Below are positions 1 through 10,970 of a DNA stretch of 64,000 nt, piece by piece. The first letter of the stretch is position 1; each line of letters opens with the position of its first letter. Below the pieces are notes generated by a model. That model searched no databases, was not told the DNA's origin, and saw only the letters and a list, made by a program, of their open reading frames with translations. The translations under genes and the position numbers were made by a program. This DNA is from Helicobacter mesocricetorum (GTDB lineage: Bacteria > Campylobacterota > Campylobacteria > Campylobacterales > Helicobacteraceae), in NCBI RefSeq assembly GCF_900198605.1, contig NZ_FZPJ01000004.1, positions 1 to 64,000 on the forward strand. The letters run 5' to 3'.

Positions 1-8
1 GGGAAGGG

Positions 9-328
9 TCAAATGGTTATAAGGGAAAGATTGGAAATAAATAACAAAAGGTTTAATATAAAGGGTATGGTAAAGTAGGATTGAAAAGGGAAAGGGAAAA
101 AGAAAAAAAAAAAAGTCAGTTTAGTATGTAAATTAGAATCTACTTTAAAATACAAATTAGAGTCTAGTTTAGTATCTATTTCTAAAGTTTGAGTATGGAT
201 TGTAGATTCTAAAAGATTAGAATCAATTTTTACAGAAGATAGGCTTGGTGGAGTAGCTACAAGAGAAGGCATTATTGCCCCCCCCCCGCCCGGGTATTGA
301 TTATTTTGTTTTTATTAATGTTTTTCAT
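9..328 (-). pseudogene. Phase-variable small ORF with poly-G tract, currently frame-shifted off
   Basis: On the minus strand there is a -10 box (TATAAT at 374-369), a ribosome site AAAGGA and an ATG at 328. It reads MKNINKNKIINTRAGGG and then meets a run of ten G (287-278), after which it stops at CAA TAA (277-272). With eleven or eight G the frame would continue into the open stretch that starts MPSLVATPPS and runs to 9. That stretch carries three degenerate repeats around DSNL (IDSNLLES, LDSNLYFK, VDSNLHTK) and a second mononucleotide tract (A12 on plus at 103-114, coding poly-Phe) before a hydrophobic tail. This looks like slipped-strand phase variation with the gene off in this read. The function is unknown. 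It could also be a decayed gene or a sequencing length error in the tract. Confidence 0.55.
278..287. repeat. Homopolymeric tract, ten C on plus (poly-G on coding strand)
   Basis: Ten consecutive C on the plus strand sit between the start codon at 328 and the downstream open frame of the minus-strand small gene. Long G/C runs are rare in this AT-rich genome and are the usual phase-variation switch in Helicobacter and Campylobacter. The present length places a stop codon three nucleotides after the tract's reading frame resumes. Confidence 0.8.
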
Positions 329-368
329 AAAATTTCCTTTAAAAACATACGAAACTAACGATGGAGTG

Positions 369-374
369 ATTATA
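369..374 (-). promoter_or_regulatory. -10 promoter element of the phase-variable gene
   Basis: TATAAT on the minus strand lies about 40 nt upstream of the ATG at 328, followed by an AAAGGA ribosome site. No clear -35 is visible, which is usual for sigma-80 promoters in Helicobacter. Confidence 0.5.
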
Positions 375-395
375 ACATAGTTTTATGGAGAGTCT

Positions 396-650
396 TTATA
401 TTGGGGTAAATAGATAGCGGTGTGCTTTTTGGATTTTTAATTCTTGCTTTAAGAGATTTTGTGTATTAAGAAATGTCGCACTTGCCTGGTATTTATCAAG
501 TAAATTCTGTGGTGGAAAGCTTTTTTGAGGTTTTAGGAGTTTGGGTTTTTGGGAGTTTGGTAAAGAAAATTGCTTGTTTTCTTGTGGTAATTTTTTGGGA
601 GAATAGGTCGGATTAATCGTAGGAATGCTCGTATTAATTTTAAATGCCAT
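396..650 (-). CDS. Small flagellin-N-terminus-like protein, sigma-54 controlled
   Basis: An 84-residue protein. The start at 650 is chosen because AAGGAT lies just upstream and the product then begins MAFKINTSIPTIN, close to the flagellin N-terminus (M-G-F-R-I-N-T-N-I/V). The rest is a Lys/Gln/Pro-rich, probably disordered stretch (residues 14-50) and a short amphipathic C-terminal segment (50-80). There is no flagellin C-terminal D0 domain, signal peptide or membrane segment. A well-formed sigma-54 promoter lies 32-50 nt upstream of the start, so it probably belongs to the middle/late flagellar regulon. It follows mraY on the same strand, where murD often sits in relatives. I do not recognise the family; flagellar involvement is inferred from promoter and N-terminus only. 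Confidence 0.6.
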   Translation of the reverse strand: MAFKINTSIPTINPTYSPKKLPQENKQFSLPNSQKPKLLKPQKSFPPQNLLDKYQASATFLNTQNLLKQELKIQKAHRYLFTPI

Positions 651-681
651 TTTAATCCTTAAACTTATCACTTTAAAGATC

Positions 682-699
682 AAAAGCAAAAACCATTCC
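682..699 (-). promoter_or_regulatory. Sigma-54 (RpoN) promoter
   Basis: The minus strand reads GGAATGGTTTTTGCTTTT. The invariant GG (699-698) and GC (687-686) are exactly 10 nt apart, with the T-rich -12 flank typical of Campylobacterota RpoN sites. It precedes the small flagellin-like gene starting at 650 and matches the spacing of the flgE site at 50361-50380. Confidence 0.7.
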
Positions 700-741
700 T
701 TGGATTACTGAACTTTAGCCTTAAGATAAATTTCTCTCCAA

Positions 742-1806
742 TTATCTTAACTTTAAGGTTAAAAGTGCAATGAGATTACTCATTAACGCAACAATCCAAA
801 AGCGCACGATGATCTTGCTCTCACTTAAGCCCTTTTCTTCAAAATGATGGTGTAGGGGTGCCATTAAAAATATTTTTTTACCCCTTGCTTTGTAACTCCC
901 AATCTGTAAAATGACAGAGAGTGCTTCTACAACAAAAACAAATCCAATCACCAAAAGCAAAATCTCATTTTTTGAAATGATTGCCATATAAGCGATAAAT
1001 CCTCCCAAGGCTAAACTTCCACTATCTCCCATAAAAACTTGTGCTGGATGGCAGTTATACCATAAAAAGCCTACTAAAGAACCCACAAGAGCCGCAGAGA
1101 TAATCGCCACTTCTCCGCTTCCTACAACCTTGGGCCACAAGAGATAATCACTTAAACCAGAGTTTCCAGCAATATAAACAAAAATCCCTAATGAAGTCAG
1201 CGCATAAATAGAGGGAATAGTTACCAAGCCATCTAAACCATCGGTTAAATTCACCGCATTGCTTGTAGCAACAAAAACTACAATCCAAAAGGCAATGCTA
1301 ATAGCCCCCCAATGCCAAAGCGGATTTTTAATAAATGGCACATAAAAAGAATCTTCAAAGCCCACCATATACAAGCCAAAGGCTAATAAAAAGGAACTCA
1401 ATATTTGCAAAGAAAATTTGACTTTCGCACTCATACCAGCGTTTTTTTTGCGTAGAACCTTTGATAAATCATCTTTAATCCCAATCAAAGAAAAAAAGAT
1501 AATACAGAGGATTCCTAATATTACATAAGCATTATCTAACTTCGCACAAATCAAAGAAGCAATCAATGTAGAAAAGATAAAAACAATGCCTCCCATAGTA
1601 GGGGTATTAGTCTTTTGTAAGTGATTCTTAGGAGCATATTTTGAAATAGGTTGATTTGCCTTTTTGCTTTGAGCCCATAAAATATATTTTGGCATCCAAA
1701 CAAGCACCAAAATAAAAGCGATAAAAAATGCGCTAGCGGCTCTAAAGGTTATGTATTGGAAAATATTGATATTAAACAAAGAATAAAAATAATAAAGCAT
1801 TCTCAA
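742..1806 (-). CDS. mraY: Phospho-N-acetylmuramoyl-pentapeptide-transferase
   Basis: 354 residues, the normal size for MraY (about 353-360). It transfers phospho-MurNAc-pentapeptide from UDP to undecaprenyl phosphate, making lipid I at the inner face of the inner membrane. Visible signatures are TPTMGG (68-73), KDD (111-113), [12 protein letters not shown] (catalytic region, about 185-196) and HHHFEEKG near residue 320, with about ten membrane helices. The gene is divergent from gpmI with a 70-bp gap. That mraY/gpmI arrangement recalls Campylobacter, but murD, which usually follows mraY, is not present here. Confidence 0.97.
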   Translation of the reverse strand: MRMLYYFYSLFNINIFQYITFRAASAFFIAFILVLVWMPKYILWAQSKKANQPISKYAPKNHLQKTNTPTMGGIVFIFSTLIASLICAKLDNAYVILGILCIIFFSLIGIKDDLSKVLRKKNAGMSAKVKFSLQILSSFLLAFGLYMVGFEDSFYVPFIKNPLWHWGAISIAFWIVVFVATSNAVNLTDGLDGLVTIPSIYALTSLGIFVYIAGNSGLSDYLLWPKVVGSGEVAIISAALVGSLVGFLWYNCHPAQVFMGDSGSLALGGFIAYMAIISKNEILLLVIGFVFVVEALSVILQIGSYKARGKKIFLMAPLHHHFEEKGLSESKIIVRFWIVALMSNLIALLTLKLR

Positions 1807-1876
1807 AAAACTTCAAAAAAATTTAAAAAAATTAGGATAGCATTTTATCCAAACAAACTTTAAAAATGGGAATACT

Positions 1877-3343
1877 ATGAAAACAATTTTAATTATAACC
1901 GATGGGATTGGTTATAGCCAACAAGAAAAATATAATGCCTTTTTTAAGGCTAAAAAGCCAAATTATGAGAAATTTTTTAAAGAGATTCCTTTTGGGATGA
2001 TAAAAACCTATGGTGATTTTGTAGGGCTTCCAGAGGGACAAATGGGGAATTCAGAGGTAGGGCATATGTGTTTGGGGAGTGGAAGAATCCTCTATCAAGA
2101 TTTAGTTAAAATCAATAAAGCCATTGAAAATGGGAGCTTATTAGATAATCCTGCCTTGAAAGTTCTAGATTCTAAAAAAAGAATCCATTTAATAGGGCTT
2201 ATGAGTGATGGGGGAGTGCATTCTCATATTAACCATATTTTAGCCCTTGCTTTGGGATTAGAGACAAAATTTGAAATTTATTTACACCTTATTACCGATG
2301 GGAGAGATGTATTGCCACAAAGTGCTTTAGGGTTTTTAGAATCTATCCAAAAAGCTATCGAAAATAAAAATATTAAAATTGCGAGTTTAGGCGGAAGATT
2401 CTTTGCTATGGATAGAGATAATCGTTGGGATAGGGTGCAAAGGGCTTATGATGTGATAGCATTGGGCGATAATTTTAGCGACTTTTCTCCTAAGGAGTAT
2501 CTGCAAAACCAGTATGAAAATGGGATTTTTGATGAATTCATAGAGCCGGCTTGTTTTGTAAAAGATTCTATCCAAAAAGAAGATGGGATTATTTTTGCAA
2601 ACTTTAGGAGTGATAGGGCTAGAGAGATTGTTAGTGCTTTAGGGAATGAAGATTTTGAGGGTTTTAAGCGCAAAAGCTGGGTAAAAGTTCCGCTTATTAC
2701 AATGACTCCTTATGATAAAACCTTTAACTTCCCTATTCTTTTCCCCAAAGAAACCATTACCAACACACTAGCAGAAGTTATCGCTAAAAACAACTTGCGA
2801 CAATTCCACACCGCAGAAACAGAAAAATACGCGCATATAACCTTTTTTTTTAATGGTGGATTAGAAGAACCCTATATCAATGAAACAAGAGTCCTAATCC
2901 CCTCACCTGGTGTCAAAACCTATGATGAAAAGCCTGAAATGAGTGCCAAAGAAGTAGGTGATGCGGTTTTAAAGGCTATTGATGAATTCTATGATTTTAT
3001 CGTCGTGAATTTTGCTAATGGGGATATGGTGGGGCATACAGGGAATTTTAATGCAGCGGTTTTAGCAGTAGAAGCAGTCGATAAAGAGCTTGGTAGGATT
3101 CACAAAAAAGCTAAAGAAAATAATTATGCCTTTGTTTTAACAAGTGATCACGGGAATTGTGAGGAAATGCAAAATGAAAAAGGAGAAATCTTGACTAACC
3201 ATACTATCGGCGAAGTATGGGGATTTGTCGATGCACCTTGTGTAACAAAAGTCAAAAACGGAGGTTTAAATAACATTGCCCCAACCATCTTAAAGCTCCT
3301 AGAGATTGAGATTCCCAAAGAAATGGATGAGGCTTTGTTTTAA
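1877..3343 (+). CDS. gpmI: 2,3-bisphosphoglycerate-independent phosphoglycerate mutase
   Basis: 488 residues. It interconverts 3- and 2-phosphoglycerate in glycolysis/gluconeogenesis using Mn2+ and a phosphoserine intermediate. Alkaline-phosphatase-fold signatures are visible: TDG (8-10, metal Asp), EGQMGNSEVGH with nucleophile Ser59, LMSDGGVHSH, ITDGRDVLP, GRFFAMDRD, and the C-terminal metal-site motifs ANGDMVGHTG and TSDHGNCEEM. The length is slightly shorter than the usual 500-510. It is divergent from mraY. The ribosome site is weak (GGGAA), but no better start is available. Confidence 0.97.
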   Translation: MKTILIITDGIGYSQQEKYNAFFKAKKPNYEKFFKEIPFGMIKTYGDFVGLPEGQMGNSEVGHMCLGSGRILYQDLVKINKAIENGSLLDNPALKVLDSKKRIHLIGLMSDGGVHSHINHILALALGLETKFEIYLHLITDGRDVLPQSALGFLESIQKAIENKNIKIASLGGRFFAMDRDNRWDRVQRAYDVIALGDNFSDFSPKEYLQNQYENGIFDEFIEPACFVKDSIQKEDGIIFANFRSDRAREIVSALGNEDFEGFKRKSWVKVPLITMTPYDKTFNFPILFPKETITNTLAEVIAKNNLRQFHTAETEKYAHITFFFNGGLEEPYINETRVLIPSPGVKTYDEKPEMSAKEVGDAVLKAIDEFYDFIVVNFANGDMVGHTGNFNAAVLAVEAVDKELGRIHKKAKENNYAFVLTSDHGNCEEMQNEKGEILTNHTIGEVWGFVDAPCVTKVKNGGLNNIAPTILKLLEIEIPKEMDEALF

Positions 3344-3358
3344 ATTGCACAAATCCTA

Positions 3359-3394
3359 ACTTTTAAATTTAAGTTTATTAGAAAATTTAAAGTT
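3359..3394. terminator. AT-rich inverted repeat between convergent gpmI and plsY
   Basis: AACTTTTAAATTT and AAATTTAAAGTT form an imperfect A/T-only stem about 12 bp long (one bulged T) around a short loop. It lies between the stop codons of two convergent genes, where a bidirectional terminator is expected. There is no GC clamp, so support is weak. Confidence 0.3.
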
Positions 3395-3435
3395 ATTGGT
3401 ATAGCCAACTTATTTCTTAATCTCTCAAAGAATAG

Positions 3436-4089
3436 CTATTCAAGGACTTTTTGTTCTTTTCTTTGAATTAAACGAACAATATTTGGAATATGCTTATAAA
3501 AGATAACAATAGTAATTAAAATAAGGGGTGTATGTGTGTGGATATGAGGAATATCAGGATGGATAATAAAACTCATTCCAACACCAAATAATACGCCAAA
3601 TAAAGAAGCTAAAGAAGAGATTTTTAAAAATTTTCCAACTAAAAACCAAACGACTAATCCTAAGATAGCTTCTAAGGGTAAAAACATACCAATGACTCCA
3701 ACGCTTGTAGCAACTCCTTTTCCACCTTCAAATTTCAAAAAAGGAGAAAAGCAATGCCCAATTACAGCTAAAAAAGCTATCATCCATTGTGCCTCATAAG
3801 TTAATCCTGCATATTTTGCCAATAAAAGCACTAAAATTCCTTTTAGGGCATCACTTAGGATTGTCAAAAAAGCAACTTTTTTTGCAATTTCTGGTTTTCT
3901 TTCTTTTAAAGCCCTTAAAACATTCGTTGCGCCAATGCTTCCACTTCCTACTTTAAGGATATTAATTCCTCCAAAAATCTTTCCATACAAAAGTCCAAAA
4001 GGGATTCCACCCACTAAATAAGCCAAAATATAAAAAATCCCATTAGCACTTGTAAAAAAATCTATTATTCCTGTCAAAACAAACATCAT
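3436..4089 (-). CDS. plsY: Acyl-phosphate:glycerol-3-phosphate acyltransferase
   Basis: 217 residues. PlsY makes lysophosphatidic acid from acyl-phosphate and glycerol 3-phosphate at the inner membrane, the first acylation in phospholipid synthesis. All family motifs are visible: GSGSIGATN (48-56), GGKGVATS (122-129, phosphate-binding) and the third motif region near GVLFGVGMS, with about five membrane helices. Two ATG codons are adjacent at the start (4089 or 4086); TTAGGA lies 5-8 nt upstream. It is convergent with gpmI and followed upstream by gyrB on the same strand. Confidence 0.95.
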   Translation of the reverse strand: MMFVLTGIIDFFTSANGIFYILAYLVGGIPFGLLYGKIFGGINILKVGSGSIGATNVLRALKERKPEIAKKVAFLTILSDALKGILVLLLAKYAGLTYEAQWMIAFLAVIGHCFSPFLKFEGGKGVATSVGVIGMFLPLEAILGLVVWFLVGKFLKISSLASLFGVLFGVGMSFIIHPDIPHIHTHTPLILITIVIFYKHIPNIVRLIQRKEQKVLE

Positions 4090-4159
4090 AAATCCTAAAT
4101 TATTTATTTTCTATCTTAAACCATTCAATAAAATTCTATCGTTAAGAATTTATTCGCAA

Positions 4160-7572
<3,413 letters not shown>

Positions 7573-7621
7573 AAGAAGCTCCTTTTATATTATTAGAATT
7601 TAGAAGTATTAGTAGGGTGGT

Positions 7622-7643
7622 TGAAAAGTTGAATAACTTTTCA
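7622..7643. repeat. Perfect AT-rich inverted repeat between dnaA and dnaN
   Basis: TGAAAAGTT and AACTTTTCA pair perfectly around the 4-nt loop GAAT, in the 167-bp gap between dnaA and dnaN. No T-run follows on either strand, so it is not a classical terminator. A single DnaA-box-like TTTTTCACA lies at 7689-7697 in the same gap. It may be part of a bipartite origin or an mRNA structure upstream of dnaN. Confidence 0.5.
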
Positions 7644-7739
7644 AAATCTCCTAAATTTAATTCTTCATTTCTTAAATGTTTTTTGAAAGTTTTTCACATT
7701 TATTCAAGGCATTCTAGCAAAACTTTGTTTTTTAATGGA

Positions 7740-9038
7740 TTAATTTTGTTTAATTTTGTTTGTTAATTCCTCAATCATAGTTTTTAAATTTTCGTTTTTA
7801 TTGATTTCATCTTGGATACTTTTCATAGCTTTGCTAATAGTGCTATGGTCTTTCATACCAAAGAAGTTTGCTAGATAAGGCATAGAGTTAGGTGTGAGTG
7901 TTCGTGCTAAATAAATGACAATTTTTCTAGCTATAACAATGTTTTTAGAGCGACTTTTGCTTTTAATTTCTGAAGGTTTGATATTGAGGTATTTTGAAGT
8001 AGCTTCAATAATCCCATCCAAATTGATATTTTCTTTGGATTCTTTGATATATTCTTTTAAAATATCTTTCACAAAATCAATCGTAACTTCTTGAATGTTT
8101 GTAACATTAATAGAAAAGTTTAATTTTACTAAAACACCTTCAATTTCTCGGATATTATCATTGATATTTGCAGCAATAAAGTCAATGACTTTTGGGCTTA
8201 AAATAATCCCATCTAATTCACATTTTGCATTGATAATATTAATTTTGGTTTCTAATTCTGGAGGTTGAATATCTGCGAGTAATCCTGAAGTAAATCGTGT
8301 TTTTAATCTTTCTTCTAAGCCATTCATATTTTTTGGAGGTCTATCTGATGTTAGCACGATTTGTTTATAGTTTTCTTTTAATTCATTAAAGGTGTGAAAA
8401 AACTCTTCTTGGATTTGATTTTTACCACTTAAAAATTGAATATCATCGATTAAGAGATAATCACAAGCGCGGTATTTTTGTCGGAATCTTTCCATTGAAT
8501 TGTTGCGGATATGCAGTAGATAATCATTTAAAAATTGCTCACTTGTCGTATAAATAACGATTTTTCCTACCGCTGCATTAACATTTCCAATAGCGTTTAA
8601 TAAATGTGTTTTTCCAAGTCCGGTATTTCCATAAATAACTAGAGGATTATAAGAAGTGCTTTGATTTTGTGCAACGGCTTTTGCGACATTAAAAGCGAAG
8701 CTATTGGAGTTCCCTACAATAAAAGAATTAAAAGTTAAAGAGGGATTCAAATTTGTCGCGACATTCGTCTTTTTTTGGTTATTTTTTATCGCTTTTTTTG
8801 TGGTTTGGTTATAGACTTCTATAATAATTTCGGGCTTAAAACCATTTTGTGTTTCAAATAAATGTGTGATTTTGTGTAGATATTTTGTCCTAATAAAACT
8901 TGCGATAAAAATATTGGGAGCATTAAATATGATTCTATCATCACGGGAGTATTTTTCATTATAAACAATTTGACTAATATAGTTTTCAAATTCAAAAGGT
9001 GAAATTTCTTTTTTAAGCTGTAATAAGATAGGGTGCAA
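7740..9038 (-). CDS. dnaA: Chromosomal replication initiator protein DnaA
   Basis: 432 residues from a TTG start at 9038. DnaA binds DnaA boxes and melts the origin. I chose TTG because AAAAGGA lies 6 nt upstream and the N-terminus then reads (M)HPILLQLKKEIS, aligning with the usual Campylobacter start; the upstream ATG at 9059 (439 residues) has no ribosome site and lies in the DnaA-box cluster. Domains: N-terminal oligomerisation (about 1-75), linker, AAA+ with Walker A GNTGLGKT (137-144) and Walker B LLIDDIQFL, the second-region-of-homology Arg in ERLKTRFTSG, and the C-terminal box-binding helix DHSTISKAMKSIQ. It heads dnaA-dnaN-gyrB. Confidence 0.95.
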   Translation of the reverse strand: MHPILLQLKKEISPFEFENYISQIVYNEKYSRDDRIIFNAPNIFIASFIRTKYLHKITHLFETQNGFKPEIIIEVYNQTTKKAIKNNQKKTNVATNLNPSLTFNSFIVGNSNSFAFNVAKAVAQNQSTSYNPLVIYGNTGLGKTHLLNAIGNVNAAVGKIVIYTTSEQFLNDYLLHIRNNSMERFRQKYRACDYLLIDDIQFLSGKNQIQEEFFHTFNELKENYKQIVLTSDRPPKNMNGLEERLKTRFTSGLLADIQPPELETKINIINAKCELDGIILSPKVIDFIAANINDNIREIEGVLVKLNFSINVTNIQEVTIDFVKDILKEYIKESKENINLDGIIEATSKYLNIKPSEIKSKSRSKNIVIARKIVIYLARTLTPNSMPYLANFFGMKDHSTISKAMKSIQDEINKNENLKTMIEELTNKIKQN

Positions 9039-9051
9039 TTTATATCCTTTT

Positions 9052-9082
9052 ATTTTCACACTTGTGAATAAAATGTGAAAAT
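9052..9082. other. Cluster of DnaA boxes, probable oriC
   Basis: Three DnaA-box-like 9-mers lie within about 30 bp beside the dnaA start. TTTTCACA (9053-9060) reads on plus. TGTGAATAA (9063-9071; TTATTCACA on the other strand, one mismatch from the E. coli box TTATCCACA and matching the Helicobacter TTCACA core) and TGTGAAAAT (9074-9082) read on minus. An AT-rich stretch follows to 9216. Genes diverge here, leftwards minus and rightwards mostly plus, as expected at an origin. Boundaries and the unwinding element are not determined. Confidence 0.6.
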
Positions 9083-9216
9083 GTGCTATTTAAAGATAAT
9101 CAAATAATTTTGTAATTGTAACGAATAGTCATTGAAAGTTTGTGGTATTATTCTAAAATTTTATAGCATATTTTAAATCCTTAAAATAATAAATTTATCT
9201 AAGATAAAGGGAAGTT

Positions 9217-9726
9217 TTGAATATCTTAGGCATTGATCCTGGAAGTAGAAATTGTGGCTATGCCATTTTAGCCTTAGATAAAGGTTCTTTAAAACTACTA
9301 GAAGCAGGTTTAATTAAAATCAAGCAAAGAGTATTGCAATACCAAATTTTAGAATTTGTAGAGGGTATTGATTTGGTTTTAAAAAATCATCAAATCCACT
9401 CTGTTGCAATCGAAGATATTTTTTATGCGTATAATCCAAAAACCGTTATTAAACTCGCACAATTTAGAGGGGCTTTAAGTCTTAAAATTTTACAAGAGTT
9501 AGGAAATTTTGCAGAATATACGCCATTGCAGGTTAAAAAATCTCTTACAGGTAATGGCAAGGCTACTAAAGAGCAGGTTTCATTTATGGTAAGAAAGCTT
9601 TTAGGGATTAAAACAGAAATTAAACCCTTAGACATTACCGATGCTATTGCTATTGCTATTGCCCACGCACAAAGATTGAAATTTGAAAAAAGGAATTTTG
9701 ATGCAAATTACACTTCTAAATTGTAG
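9217..9726 (+). CDS. ruvC: Crossover junction endodeoxyribonuclease RuvC
   Basis: 169 residues. RuvC resolves Holliday junctions made by RuvAB-driven branch migration. The start is TTG at 9217 with AAAGGGAAG upstream, giving [18 protein letters not shown], the canonical N-terminus with catalytic Asp7. Further acidic catalytic residues are in [11 protein letters not shown] (near 66) and [14 protein letters not shown] (near 139-142). The 3' end overlaps thyX by 26 bp, so the two are translationally linked. It is the first rightward gene beyond the probable origin. Confidence 0.96.
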   Translation: MNILGIDPGSRNCGYAILALDKGSLKLLEAGLIKIKQRVLQYQILEFVEGIDLVLKNHQIHSVAIEDIFYAYNPKTVIKLAQFRGALSLKILQELGNFAEYTPLQVKKSLTGNGKATKEQVSFMVRKLLGIKTEIKPLDITDAIAIAIAHAQRLKFEKRNFDANYTSKL

Positions 9727-10330
9727 TGATCTTTCTATTTGTTCTCACGCTATTCGGACTTGTTGGCAGAGTTTTGAAAAAGGTGATAAAGGTGGAGAAA
9801 AAGACAAAGAGCTTATTTATCGAGTGGGGAACAAATTTAAACACGCCTCTACTTTAGAGCATCTTTATTATACTTTTTACATACAAGACATTTCAAGAGC
9901 GACTTTACAAGAATTAGCAAGACATAGAATCGCATCTTTGAGTGTAAAAAGCAGTCGTTATACTTTAAAAGAATTAAAAAATGAAGCTAGTTTTTTGCCT
10001 ATTAATTCTGATAATCTAAAAAGGGCTAAGAAGTTTTTGGTTTTTACTCCTAATGATTTTGTCAATGAAGCATCGGTTTTTGCGTTAGAAAATTTACGCA
10101 ATCTTTTGTCGCAAAACATTAGCAATGATTTAGCCAAATTTGCGATGCCAGAATCTTATAAAACAGAACTTACTTGGAGTATTAATGCTAGAAGTTTGCA
10201 AAATTTCTTAGCCTTAAGAAGTTCTAAAAGCGCACTTTGGGAAATTAGAGAGCTTGCCTTAGCGATTTTTGATATAATCCCACAAGATCATCAATTTCTT
10301 TTTAAAGATTTTATAGAGGAGATAAAATGA
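9701..10330 (+). CDS. thyX: Flavin-dependent thymidylate synthase
   Basis: 209 residues. ThyX methylates dUMP to dTMP using FAD, NADPH and methylene-tetrahydrofolate, and replaces ThyA in many Campylobacterota. The signature RHRxxSxxxxxSR is present as [13 protein letters not shown] (74-86). ATG at 9701 follows AAAAAGGAATTTTG and matches the short Helicobacter N-terminus; an earlier in-frame start lies inside ruvC and is not needed. It overlaps ruvC by 26 bp and the following DsbA-like gene by 4 bp (ATGA). Confidence 0.96.
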   Translation: MQITLLNCSDLSICSHAIRTCWQSFEKGDKGGEKDKELIYRVGNKFKHASTLEHLYYTFYIQDISRATLQELARHRIASLSVKSSRYTLKELKNEASFLPINSDNLKRAKKFLVFTPNDFVNEASVFALENLRNLLSQNISNDLAKFAMPESYKTELTWSINARSLQNFLALRSSKSALWEIRELALAIFDIIPQDHQFLFKDFIEEIK

Positions 10331-10968
10331 AGATTTTAAACTTTATAGTATGGGTTTTTTGTTTGTTGGCTATGCAATCTTTTGCAAATAACTTGAAATT
10401 AGGAGTTGATTATATTGTTTTAGAAAAACCTTTAAAAGATTCTCAAAATAGCGTTATAGAGCTTTTTAATATTGGTTGCCCTCATTGCGCATATTATAAT
10501 GGATTATTGCCAAAGATACTAGAAATGCTTCCACAAGATACAAAGTTTTTGCCTTATCATTTAAGCACAACTGCAAGATACCATAAAGAATTTTCTGATA
10601 TTGTTGTTGTGGCTTTGTTAAAAGATAAAGAGAATAAAAGAGATACAAAATCTCCTGATGCCCTTTATAAAAAAGTTTTAGATTATTATTTTAATACTAT
10701 TCATAGAGAGCGAAGAAATTGGAAGAATGCGCAGTTATTTTTAGAGAATTCTTATTTTTTAATGAATATTGATGAGCAAGAATTTCAACAACTCTTAAAC
10801 TCTAAGGAAGCTAAAGAAATATTAGAAGCTATGCCAGAAGCTATGGAATATGCTAGTATTCAAGGTGTTCCTAGTTTTATTATTAATGGCAAATATATGA
10901 TTGTGTCACGAAATATTAAGAGTATAGAAGATTTGATTTTTAAAATTAATGTTTTATTAGAAGAGTAA
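10327..10968 (+). CDS. dsbA: DsbA-family thiol:disulfide oxidoreductase
   Basis: 213 residues with an N-terminal signal peptide (about 1-20, ending QSFA). The mature protein carries the thioredoxin-fold active site CPHC (51-54) and the cis-Pro loop GVPSFIINGKY near residue 180, as in DsbA. It would introduce disulfides into exported proteins in the periplasm. It overlaps thyX by 4 bp. Campylobacter species have several DsbA paralogues, so paralogue identity is uncertain. The closest role is periplasmic oxidative folding, perhaps including cysteine-bearing surface or pilus-like proteins encoded nearby. Confidence 0.88.
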   Translation: MKILNFIVWVFCLLAMQSFANNLKLGVDYIVLEKPLKDSQNSVIELFNIGCPHCAYYNGLLPKILEMLPQDTKFLPYHLSTTARYHKEFSDIVVVALLKDKENKRDTKSPDALYKKVLDYYFNTIHRERRNWKNAQLFLENSYFLMNIDEQEFQQLLNSKEAKEILEAMPEAMEYASIQGVPSFIINGKYMIVSRNIKSIEDLIFKINVLLEE

Positions 10969-10970
10969 TT

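Noticed and set aside
396-740. Idea that the 84-residue gene is a truncated flagellin
   Set aside because: Only the first about 10 residues resemble flagellin; no D0/D1 heptad pattern follows, so truncation is not supported.
721-750. Inverted repeat TTAAGATAA/TTATCTTAA at the end of mraY as a terminator
   Set aside because: A/T-only stem with no following T-run on the minus strand, and it overlaps the stop codon; not convincing as a terminator.
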